Shown: piece after piece, positions 6,877 to 12,559 of the stretch | Layout: every line of letters starts with the position of its first letter | Numbering within the stretch: position 1 is the first letter of the stretch | Origin: an archaeon RBG_16_50_20 | GTDB lineage: Archaea > Thermoproteota > Bathyarchaeia > 40CM-2-53-6 | Length of the DNA: 12,559 nt | Direction of reading: 5' to 3' | Assembly (NCBI GenBank): GCA_001768965.1 | Contig: MEMY01000011.1 | Span: forward strand, 1 to 12,559 | Program-made: the position numbers and the translations under genes | The notes under the pieces: model-generated | The model's database searches: none | Told to the model about the DNA's origin: nothing | Seen by the model: the letters and a program-made list of their open reading frames with translations, nothing else

Positions 6877-7278
6877 TTATACGCGTCTGCCGCGGCGACC
6901 GCCCGGTCGACGAGTACCGTCATGAGGAATTGGTGTGACGTCTTCGATTCGGCCGATCCTGAAACCAGCTCGGGCGAGCATACGAATAGCCGCTTGAGCG
7001 CCGGGACCGGGGGTTCTCGCTTTGTGACCACCTGGAGCTCGAACTCTGATGTGGAGTGCGCTTATTCCCCTGTCTTTAGCAACACGAGCAGCTGCGCCAG
7101 CGGCCTGCATAGCTGCATAAGGTGAACCCTGCAGCCGGTCGGCTTTAACATGCTGGCCTCCTGCACTGCGGGATATGGTTTCAGCGCCGCTAAGATCGGT
7201 AATATGGACTAGGGTATTGTTGAATGACGAATAGATGTTCGCGATGCCCCAGCGCTGAACTATCTTCTTCTCGGACAT
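6877..7278 (-). CDS. rps11: 30S ribosomal protein uS11
   Basis: A small-subunit protein of the platform that contacts 16S rRNA near the 690/790 loops and the mRNA exit path. From ATG at 7278 it has 133 residues, beginning SEKKIVQRWGIANIYSSFNNT as archaeal forms do. The glycine-rich HIRVRAPGGHKARTPGPGAQ core and the basic tail ending PGGRRGRRV are diagnostic. A TTG at 7293 would add five residues, but ATG is preferred because GAGG (7288-7291) lies 9 nt before it and a strong TATA box is further upstream. In many archaea rps11 sits with rps13, rps4 and rpoD. Here it stands alone, with the dehydratase convergent on one side and the acetyltransferase divergent on the other, so it is transcribed from its own promoter. 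Confidence 0.96.
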   Translation of the reverse strand: MSEKKIVQRWGIANIYSSFNNTLVHITDLSGAETISRSAGGQHVKADRLQGSPYAAMQAAGAAARVAKDRGISALHIRVRAPGGHKARTPGPGAQAAIRMLARAGFRIGRIEDVTPIPHDGTRRPGGRRGRRV

Positions 7279-7325
7279 TCTTTGAGTCCTCAATCCATTT
7301 TGAAGGTGGGCAACACGCCCTTCGC

Positions 7326-7334
7326 TATATTTAA
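7326..7334 (-). promoter_or_regulatory. TATA box of rps11, possibly shared with the divergent gene
   Basis: Reads TTAAATATA on the minus strand, near-consensus, predicting a start near 7303 and a leader of about 25 nt that contains GAGG. Because the box is nearly symmetric (TATATTTAA on the plus strand), it could also direct transcription towards the acetyltransferase, with a start near 7356. Confidence 0.7.
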
Positions 7335-7379
7335 CCTTCTTCGAACAGTAGCTATGAGCAACAGAAAAGTTGCGTTTCC

Positions 7380-7871
7380 TTGACCGATGTGCTTGTCCGA
7401 CCCGCGTCGATGTCCGACTTGTCCGCTATCTGCGCCATCGAAGATGATTCCTTTCCGTCGCCATACCCACGATTTCTACTTCAGCGCCTTCTGCAATACC
7501 ATCCGGAGACTTTCCTCGTGGCAGCTAACGAGGCGGACCTCTTGGTAGGCTATTGCGTTTGTTCAATCAATGACAGAACCGCTCATCTCATCTCGATCGC
7601 AGTTCAACGGAATCATCGAAAGAGAGGAGTTGCAACCGCGCTGCTGGATAGGTTGCTAGCGCACCTAGTCGAGAGGGGTGTGGATGAAATCTGGCTAGAA
7701 GTGAGCGTCAACAATAGGGAGGCGATTGCGCTATACTCCAAGAGTGGTTTCGCGAGGTTGAACACAATTCCCACGTACTATTCAAATGGGTCTGATGCAC
7801 TAAGAATGCATCTCATAATAACCAACGCGGCCGCGGGTCTTCCCCGAGAAACGGATGGTAACCGATCATGA
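7380..7871 (+). CDS. rimI: RimI/Ard1-type N-terminal protein acetyltransferase (GNAT)
   Basis: A GNAT-fold enzyme of 163 residues that transfers acetyl from acetyl-CoA to protein N-termini, as archaeal Ard1 does for many cytoplasmic proteins. Residues 4-20 (VLVRPASMSDLSAICAI) form the usual N-terminal strand-helix. The acetyl-CoA phosphate-binding loop is RNHRKRGVA (77-85), with LEVSVNN (106-112), ALYSKSGF (117-124, with the likely general acid Tyr119) and IPTYYSNGSDALRM (130-143), typical of RimI/Ard1. The start is TTG at 7380; GTG at 7389 is possible and would remove three residues. The last codons overlap the polymerase gene as ATGA (7868-7871), so translation of the two is probably coupled. 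The roughly 17-residue tail after LRMHLI looks unstructured. Client proteins cannot be inferred. Confidence 0.9.
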   Translation: MTDVLVRPASMSDLSAICAIEDDSFPSPYPRFLLQRLLQYHPETFLVAANEADLLVGYCVCSINDRTAHLISIAVQRNHRKRGVATALLDRLLAHLVERGVDEIWLEVSVNNREAIALYSKSGFARLNTIPTYYSNGSDALRMHLIITNAAAGLPRETDGNRS

Positions 7872-10204
7872 AATGCCGCTTCTTTCTCTTGGACATAAAT
7901 GAGGACCGTTCGGCCGCCAAACCGACTGTTCGACTCTGGGGCTTAAACGACAGGGGAGAGCGTGTGTTGATTTTGGCTACGCAGATTTTGCCATATTTCT
8001 ACTATATGCCTGACGAGAAGGATGATCCTGATTCCGTAAGGGAACGCCTGCTCAAACCAGGAACGAAGTTCACCAAGATACTTCGCATCGAGATTGAGAA
8101 GAAAAAGAAACTCCTGGGGCTCCCATGTAATGTTTTGAGAATAACCTGTTCAGACTCAGAAGTGCTGACGGCCTACGCTCGAGACATCCTCAAGGATCTA
8201 GGGAAAGGCACGACTTACGAAGAGGATCTAAGGCTCTCAGTTCGCTATGTGACGGACACAGAGTTGACCCTATGCGGCTGGCAGGAATTCGAAGTTGAAC
8301 CCATTCAAGACGACCGGTTCGCCGTAGATAGCGTGTTTGCGGCGGAGGCTCTTCCTGCGAAAAGTCCAGAAGATACGCCACCCGCAATGCGAATTCTGGC
8401 ATTCAGTTTACTCACTGTTGGTGAGCGAGGATCCGCCAAACCCGAAATGGATCCCATCCGAGCGATCGCTGTCGCGACCGGCAAAGGAAAGGTAGAGATT
8501 CTTCTGAATGAAGGAAAAGATGATTCACAACTTCTGACGGATTTCGTGGCTTTTACCAGAGAATTCGACCCTGATATTATCGTCGGTTTCGAGAGCAATA
8601 GCTTGGTTTGGCCTTACATCATTCAGCGATGCAAACTTCGAAAGATCAAGCTCGCTCTGGGAAGGGACGGCAGCGAACCCCATACAAGCATGTTCGGCCA
8701 CGTGTCGGTCGCTGGCAGAGCTGACGTTGACCTCTTCGACATCACCGTCGGAATAGCGGAAATCAAGGTAAATAACATCGAAAATCTGGCAAGATATCTT
8801 CAGACTCCATCATCAGGTAAGGCCGAGACCATCGAGGAGTCAGACCGGTTCATCCTTTGGAAGGATGAATCCGGAAGACGCAAGCTAGCAGAAAACGCCA
8901 AAGCAAACGCCCAGATTATGCTCGAGCTGGCGGAGGCTGCAATCAACTTCCCGATGCAGCTGTCCGCGTTGACTGGGCTTCCACTCGATCAAGTTATGAC
9001 CGCTGCGGTGGGCTTTCGCGTTGATTCATACCTAATCAAGCAGGCTCACATGCTCGCAGAGCTAATCCCGCCAAGAGTTGAGCAACCGTTCTTCACATAT
9101 CGAGGAGCAATCGTGCTCGAACCAAAAACGGGCCTTCATGACAACGTCGTGGCACTGGATTTTTCGTCAATGTATCCAAGCCTGATGGAGAAGTATAACC
9201 TCTCACCCGATACTCTGGTAAGACCCGCAGAGAAGGTTTCCGAGGATTCAGTGTTCATTATCCCAGAAGTTAATCATCGCTTCCGCAAGCAACCCAATGG
9301 GTTCTACAGAACAGTCCTAAAGGAGCTAATTGAGCAACGAAATCGCATCAAGGGCGAGGTCACTAAACTCGAAGAGAAGTCGACCCGCTATAGAGTTCTG
9401 AGGGAACGTGAAAGAGCGGTCAAGATAATCACAAACGCCTGCTATGGTTATGCAGGCTGGGCGGGAGCACGCTGGTACGCTAGAGAAGTCGCAGAATCAG
9501 CAGCCGCTTTGGGTCGAGACACCATTACCAAGACCATCGCCAAAGCGGATTCGCTTGGACTCAAAGTGATTTACGGCGACACGGACTCAATTTTCGTCAC
9601 CGACGATCACAAGAAAGTTGAGCAATTAGTGAAGTGGGCCAAGCAGGAGGTTGATCTTGAGATCAAAAGAGAAAGGGAGTATGTGCGTATTCTGTTCACT
9701 GAGGCCATGAAGCGATATGCTGGTCTGGTGCCAGATGGTTCATTGGATATTGTGGGCTTGGAGGTTGTGCGTGGTGATTGGTCGGATATAGCTCGTGAAG
9801 TTCAGGAACAGGTCTTGACACGGATCCTCTGCGAACAGTCCACTGAGAAAGCCATCGAGGACGTTCGCACGACGATTCGAAAGTTGAAGAACGGCGAGGT
9901 GCCCATAATAAATCTTACAATTCGCAAAACCTTGACCAAGCAGATTGAGGACTACAAAGTCCGGACCCCCCATGTCGAGGTTGCAAAGCTGCTCGTGAAG
10001 CAGGGCTGGGACCTAGGCGTTGGTGACAAGGTCGCCTACGTGATCGTGAAAGGTTCTGGAAAACTGTTCCAGAAAGCCAGGCCCGCAAGTCAGGTAAATC
10101 CCAAGGATATTGATATTGAATACTACTTGGATAATCAGATCAAGCCTGCCGCTATGAGAATACTCGAACGGTTCGGAGTGAACGAGACACAGCTCGCCGT
10201 CTAG
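7868..10204 (+). CDS. polB: Family B DNA polymerase with inactivated 3'-5' exonuclease domain
   Basis: A 778-residue DNA-directed DNA polymerase. The N-terminal domain (about 1-170) starts KCRFFLLDINED and includes the RYVTDTELTLCGW segment common in archaeal PolB. The exonuclease-fold domain (about 172-390) is present but its catalytic residues are gone: Exo I FDIET reads FSLLT (179-183), Exo II GYNxxxFD reads GFESNSLV (240-247), and Exo III YxxxD reads KLAEN (339-343). The palm is intact: DFSSMYPS (431-438, motif A), the motif B region KIITNACYGYAGW (519-531) and YGDTDS (569-574, motif C), so nucleotidyl transfer should work. YRGA (411-414) and DKVAYVI (720-726, the KxY thumb motif) also fit. 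No C-terminal PCNA-binding box or cysteine cluster is visible. I infer a non-proofreading polymerase, perhaps for damage tolerance. The ATG overlaps the rimI stop. Whether the genome has another replicative PolB or PolD is not visible here. Confidence 0.94.
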   Translation: MKCRFFLLDINEDRSAAKPTVRLWGLNDRGERVLILATQILPYFYYMPDEKDDPDSVRERLLKPGTKFTKILRIEIEKKKKLLGLPCNVLRITCSDSEVLTAYARDILKDLGKGTTYEEDLRLSVRYVTDTELTLCGWQEFEVEPIQDDRFAVDSVFAAEALPAKSPEDTPPAMRILAFSLLTVGERGSAKPEMDPIRAIAVATGKGKVEILLNEGKDDSQLLTDFVAFTREFDPDIIVGFESNSLVWPYIIQRCKLRKIKLALGRDGSEPHTSMFGHVSVAGRADVDLFDITVGIAEIKVNNIENLARYLQTPSSGKAETIEESDRFILWKDESGRRKLAENAKANAQIMLELAEAAINFPMQLSALTGLPLDQVMTAAVGFRVDSYLIKQAHMLAELIPPRVEQPFFTYRGAIVLEPKTGLHDNVVALDFSSMYPSLMEKYNLSPDTLVRPAEKVSEDSVFIIPEVNHRFRKQPNGFYRTVLKELIEQRNRIKGEVTKLEEKSTRYRVLRERERAVKIITNACYGYAGWAGARWYAREVAESAAALGRDTITKTIAKADSLGLKVIYGDTDSIFVTDDHKKVEQLVKWAKQEVDLEIKREREYVRILFTEAMKRYAGLVPDGSLDIVGLEVVRGDWSDIAREVQEQVLTRILCEQSTEKAIEDVRTTIRKLKNGEVPIINLTIRKTLTKQIEDYKVRTPHVEVAKLLVKQGWDLGVGDKVAYVIVKGSGKLFQKARPASQVNPKDIDIEYYLDNQIKPAAMRILERFGVNETQLAV

Positions 10205-11397
10205 GGCGCGAGTGGGCCGGCAACCTCGGGCAGGGTCATGATCTTTATGGAATTCGGTCGACGTGTGAGTTCCGCAATCCGATCACCAATAACCAACTTG
10301 ACCCCGTGTTCTTCGGCCAAGTCCAGTAGTCTTTGAGTGACGACCCCGTCGAAGATGACTGTATTGACGTCTTTATAGTCTGCAAGCTTGCCAGCTAATT
10401 CGCTGACCGGGAGCCTGGCAACTTCACCCATGCCCTGGTCGAAGAGGATCCCTTCGAGAGTACCTCTCAGCTCCTTCGCCTTTGAAACCACGTTCTCCGG
10501 AAGTTGAACTGGTTGGGGACGTGGAACGGCAACATGAACACGAACGGGCTCAGGGGCTCGAGGGACTGTTGGTCTACCGGCTTCGATCGGAACCTTCTCG
10601 CGGAGGCATTTCATAATCTCCTTCGGAGTTAGGTCTTCAACCTCCTTACCCAACGGGGCTCTTGCCACGTGGTCCACGGGCGCGACTTGCATCAGTTCTT
10701 TCAGTATCAGGTCGCCGCCTCTGTCTCCATCGAGAAATGCCGTTGTCTCCTTGGTCTTGGACAGGTCGATGATGGTCTGTGGGATCTTGGTTCCTTCCAC
10801 GCCAATCGCATTCCTGATCCCGCAACGTAGCAGATTCACAACATCAGCTCTGCCTTCCACGATAAGTATCGAGCCGCTTGTTGCAACGTCTGGTCCAGCG
10901 GGAAGATGCTGTGGACCATAGTCGACAACGTCCGCGGAGCGAATTACCCCCGATACTTGCTTCACCATTTCATCGGTGCTCGGGGATTCCTCTATAACCC
11001 AAGTCCGGAGAATGTCCTTCGCCTTGTCCAGGATTTGCTTGCGCTTATCTTCCCTTATGTCGGCCAGTTTGTCTAGAGTGACCTTGGCGATGCAGGGTCC
11101 GATTCGGTCTACGCTCTCCACCGCAGCGGCGAGTATGGCTGTTGAAGTCTTGTCAAGGCTAGACGGGATTGTGATTACTCCAAACGTCCTGTCTTGTTTA
11201 GACTCCAGCTGAATCTCTATGCGTCCAATCCGAGCCGACTTTTGAAGCTCTCTCAGATCCAGATCAGGACCGAAGAGACCTTCCGTCTGACCGAAGATTG
11301 CGCCTATCACATCAGGTTTTTCGACGACGCCCTCCACTTCGAAGCGGGCGACTATCATATACTTTGTAGTAGCGGTATATTGTGAATTTAATCCCAA
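10201..11397 (-). CDS. dnaG: Archaeal DnaG-type primase / exosome subunit
   Basis: A Toprim-domain protein of 398 residues. The archaeal family has RNA primase activity and also forms part of the RNA exosome through contact with Csl4. The archaeal N-terminal domain carries TTKYMIVARFEVEG (10-23), VVEKPDVIGAIFGQTEGL (24-41) and DLDLRELQKSARIGRIEI (45-62). The Toprim core has ILIVEGRADVVNLL (177-190; Glu181 is catalytic) and FLDGDRGGD (221-229; metal-binding Asp223 and Asp225). A Pro-rich linker (about 273-300) leads to a C-terminal alpha/beta domain. The start is TTG at 11397, directly after an in-frame TAA, with GGAGG at 11409-11413 11 nt upstream. ATG at 11358 would remove the conserved TTKY, so TTG is preferred. 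The stop codon overlaps that of polB within one CTAG. Confidence 0.96.
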   Translation of the reverse strand: MGLNSQYTATTKYMIVARFEVEGVVEKPDVIGAIFGQTEGLFGPDLDLRELQKSARIGRIEIQLESKQDRTFGVITIPSSLDKTSTAILAAAVESVDRIGPCIAKVTLDKLADIREDKRKQILDKAKDILRTWVIEESPSTDEMVKQVSGVIRSADVVDYGPQHLPAGPDVATSGSILIVEGRADVVNLLRCGIRNAIGVEGTKIPQTIIDLSKTKETTAFLDGDRGGDLILKELMQVAPVDHVARAPLGKEVEDLTPKEIMKCLREKVPIEAGRPTVPRAPEPVRVHVAVPRPQPVQLPENVVSKAKELRGTLEGILFDQGMGEVARLPVSELAGKLADYKDVNTVIFDGVVTQRLLDLAEEHGVKLVIGDRIAELTRRPNSIKIMTLPEVAGPLAP

Positions 11398-11408
11398 TTA
11401 CCAATGAA

Positions 11409-11413
11409 CCTCC
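11409..11413 (-). promoter_or_regulatory. Shine-Dalgarno sequence deciding the dnaG TTG start
   Basis: GGAGG on the minus strand lies 11 nt before the TTG at 11397. It supports the longer reading of DnaG, which keeps the conserved TTKY element, over the internal ATG. Confidence 0.6.
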
Positions 11414-11476
11414 TACATTGCTCACGTTTGCTAAAGTTAGAGACATGAGCAGTCGAAGCTACCTGTAGGTGCTCAC

Positions 11477-11484
11477 CATATAAA
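11477..11484 (-). promoter_or_regulatory. Probable TATA box of dnaG
   Basis: TTTATATG on the minus strand, identical to the SRP RNA box. It predicts transcription starting near 11454 and a leader of about 55 nt that contains the GGAGG. The box is also A/T-rich on the plus strand and is 24 bp from an ATG at 11504. The rest of 11398-11579 shows no other gene I can support. Confidence 0.6.
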
Positions 11485-11579
11485 CGCTGTGCACTGAAAC
11501 TGCATGAAATCTCGTGTGAAGAAAGTTTCTGCGTCCTACGCTTCCGTTGGTTTCTGGGGGTTGTCGGGAGAACTTGTAC

Positions 11580-12224
11580 TCATGGTGTCGTGGCGTTCCA
11601 GACCTGTTGGAAGTGCTGCTCGTAGGCCGACGCCCAGGCTGGGCTGTCAATTACGACTAGGTTCTCGCGATTCTCTTGGTTGGCTGCCTGCGACCAGTTG
11701 AAGCTGCCTGTAATGATGATGTGCTGGTCGATTATGGCAACCTTGTCATGTAGGAGTCCGTGGCGGTGGTCTATCCGAATCGCGATTCCTGAGTTCTTCA
11801 ATTTCTGATATTCCGAGCCGGTGGCGTTCCAATTGCCTTCGTCCCAGACGATTTTCACATCTATTCCTCTTCGCTTGGCTTGGACTAGGGCGTCGCCTAT
11901 GGCATTCAAAGTGAAACTGTAGATCAAGATGTGGATGCTGCTGTTCGCTCGCCCAACCCAGTACGCGACTCGACCAGCACAATTCCCTTTAGGAGAGAAG
12001 CACGTTTCAAGAAGATCTTGCGGATGAATCGTACTGATACTGTTCACCGTCAATTGTCGCGTGACCGTGGTCAGTGTCTGGGATCCCGCGAACATGGTGG
12101 CACCGATACTGAAACCAACCGTCAACCCCACTAAGAGCAGGACTAGGGCTAAGATCGTTGGGCCTACCTTGGGAGACACTGGTGTTGAAACCTGAGAGTG
12201 AGATCTTAAGGATAGCTGAACCAA
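11580..12224 (-). CDS. Membrane-anchored phospholipase D-like (HKD) nuclease
   Basis: A 214-residue protein with one HKD motif: LLHDKVAIID (157-166; His159, Lys161, Asp166), followed by GSFNWSQAANQENREN (173-188), as in small PLD-family nucleases of the Nuc type, which dimerise to form one active site. An N-terminal transmembrane segment (about 22-46) is preceded by a basic stretch, so the catalytic domain is probably outside the membrane; C75 and C82 could form a disulfide there. Likely reactions are phosphodiester hydrolysis of DNA/RNA or phospholipid; nuclease is the better guess by resemblance. The longest frame starts with TTG at 12224. GTG at 12179 (199 residues, MSPKVGPTIL...) is 27 bp after a TATA-like CTTAAGATC (about 12200-12208) and may be the true leaderless start. 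It lies upstream of dnaG on the same strand with a 182-bp gap. Confidence 0.85.
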   Translation of the reverse strand: MVQLSLRSHSQVSTPVSPKVGPTILALVLLLVGLTVGFSIGATMFAGSQTLTTVTRQLTVNSISTIHPQDLLETCFSPKGNCAGRVAYWVGRANSSIHILIYSFTLNAIGDALVQAKRRGIDVKIVWDEGNWNATGSEYQKLKNSGIAIRIDHRHGLLHDKVAIIDQHIIITGSFNWSQAANQENRENLVVIDSPAWASAYEQHFQQVWNATTP

Positions 12225-12341
12225 CGCTTACTTAGCTCCGCACAAAACACAAACCCGCGCCTTATCGAGTAACAGTCGATCATGTATTGTCGAGCCGTTC
12301 TCCACCTATAAGAAACCTACAGGGATGCTCGGAGAAAGTCT

Positions 12342-12349
12342 CATATTTT
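12342..12349 (+). promoter_or_regulatory. Possible TATA box of the GAPDH gene
   Basis: CATATTTT, centred about 41 bp before the TTG at 12386, predicting a start near 12371. The AGGTG at 12371-12375 then lies at the very start of the leader. The spacer 12225-12341 between the PLD gene and this box contains no other feature I recognise. Confidence 0.4.
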
Positions 12350-12385
12350 GCTCAGCAGACTCTGCCCGAAAGGTGCTTCCTCGAT

Positions 12386-12559
12386 TTGGTCAACATAGGG
12401 ATTAACGGCTTCGGCAGAATCGGCCGATGCTTCTTCCGAGCTTCTCGGAATGTACACATGAACATCGTCGCGGTAAACGATGTGACCGATGCCAAGACAC
12501 TTGCCCACTTGCTCAAGTACGACTCCGTGTTTGGCAAGTTTGATGGGACAGTTCAAGCA
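12386..12559 (+). CDS. gap: Class I (bacterial-type) glyceraldehyde-3-phosphate dehydrogenase, 5' part
   Basis: The first 58 codons of a gene that runs off the window. The enzyme interconverts glyceraldehyde 3-phosphate and 1,3-bisphosphoglycerate with NAD(P) in glycolysis/gluconeogenesis. The start is TTG at 12386 (MVNIGINGFGRIGR), with AGGTG about 10 nt upstream; no ATG or GTG in frame is nearby. INGFGRIGR is the class I Rossmann dinucleotide loop, followed by IVAVNDVTDAKTLAHLLKYDSVFGKF, matching GapA-type enzymes. Archaeal class II GAPDH instead begins with a VNGYGTIGKRVA-like motif, so this is the bacterial/eukaryotic class. The catalytic Cys lies beyond the window. N33-D34 after the second strand suggests NAD preference. 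It is divergent from the PLD gene. Confidence 0.9.
   Translation, partial: MVNIGINGFGRIGRCFFRASRNVHMNIVAVNDVTDAKTLAHLLKYDSVFGKFDGTVQA

Noticed and set aside
7354..7383. Nine-codon upstream frame (MSNRKVAFP) whose TGA overlaps the rimI TTG as TTGA
   Set aside because: The inferred transcription start is at or after its ATG and there is no Shine-Dalgarno sequence; a chance arrangement is likely.
11504..11701. 65-codon plus-strand frame whose ATG is 24 bp from a TATA-like box (11477-11484), so it could be a leaderless gene
   Set aside because: Most of it is antisense to the PLD nuclease, its sequence is low-complexity Arg/Ser/Gly-rich, and the box is better explained as the dnaG promoter. Transcript data could revive it.
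12341..12556. Minus-strand frames at the right edge
   Set aside because: They are antisense to the GAPDH start, which has unmistakable class I motifs on the plus strand.

Overview
The window is archaeal chromosomal core DNA. The evidence is an archaeal-type SRP (7S) RNA with helix 1, an aRF1/eRF1-type release factor, an archaeal DnaG (Toprim) primase, a family B DNA polymerase, an archaeal UMP kinase, ribosomal protein uS11 in its archaeal form, an NcsA/TtuA tRNA thiolase with archaeal zinc fingers, and TATA boxes about 25 bp before inferred transcription starts. Gene content and PolB/DnaG character suggest a TACK-type lineage (Thaumarchaeota/Bathyarchaeia-like), but this cannot be settled from the sequence alone. 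No CRISPR array, insertion sequence, tRNA or rRNA was seen. The only stretch over 300 bases without a protein gene (216-666) is filled by the SRP RNA and its promoter.

Layout. On the minus strand at the left: a 46-codon remnant of a HAD-family hydrolase, the SRP RNA with a well-placed TATA box, then a membrane site-2 protease followed 4 bp later by the tRNA 2-thiolation enzyme. Divergent from the protease is cutA, ending in a palindrome plus T-tract, then a small hypothetical ORF. On the minus strand, UMP kinase (pyrH) is followed by a winged-helix regulator in the same reading frame, separated by one TAG and lacking any ATG/GTG/TTG before its first helix. Divergent from pyrH are aRF1 and then a PLP-dependent threonine/serine dehydratase. 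A lone uS11 gene (minus) lies back to back with a RimI/Ard1 acetyltransferase, which overlaps (ATGA) a family B DNA polymerase. The polymerase converges on dnaG, the two stop codons sharing one CTAG. Upstream of dnaG, also on the minus strand, is a membrane-anchored PLD-type nuclease. The window ends in the first 58 codons of a bacterial-type (class I) GAPDH.

Functionally this is mostly information processing: protein targeting (SRP RNA), tRNA modification, translation termination, a ribosomal protein, N-terminal acetylation, replication or repair polymerase, and primase/exosome DnaG. The most striking observation is the polymerase: its palm motifs A, B and C are intact, but the catalytic carboxylates of all three exonuclease motifs are replaced, so it should polymerise without proofreading. 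Other points of note are the same-frame pyrH/TAG/regulator arrangement, the solitary uS11 gene and the bacterial-type GAPDH.
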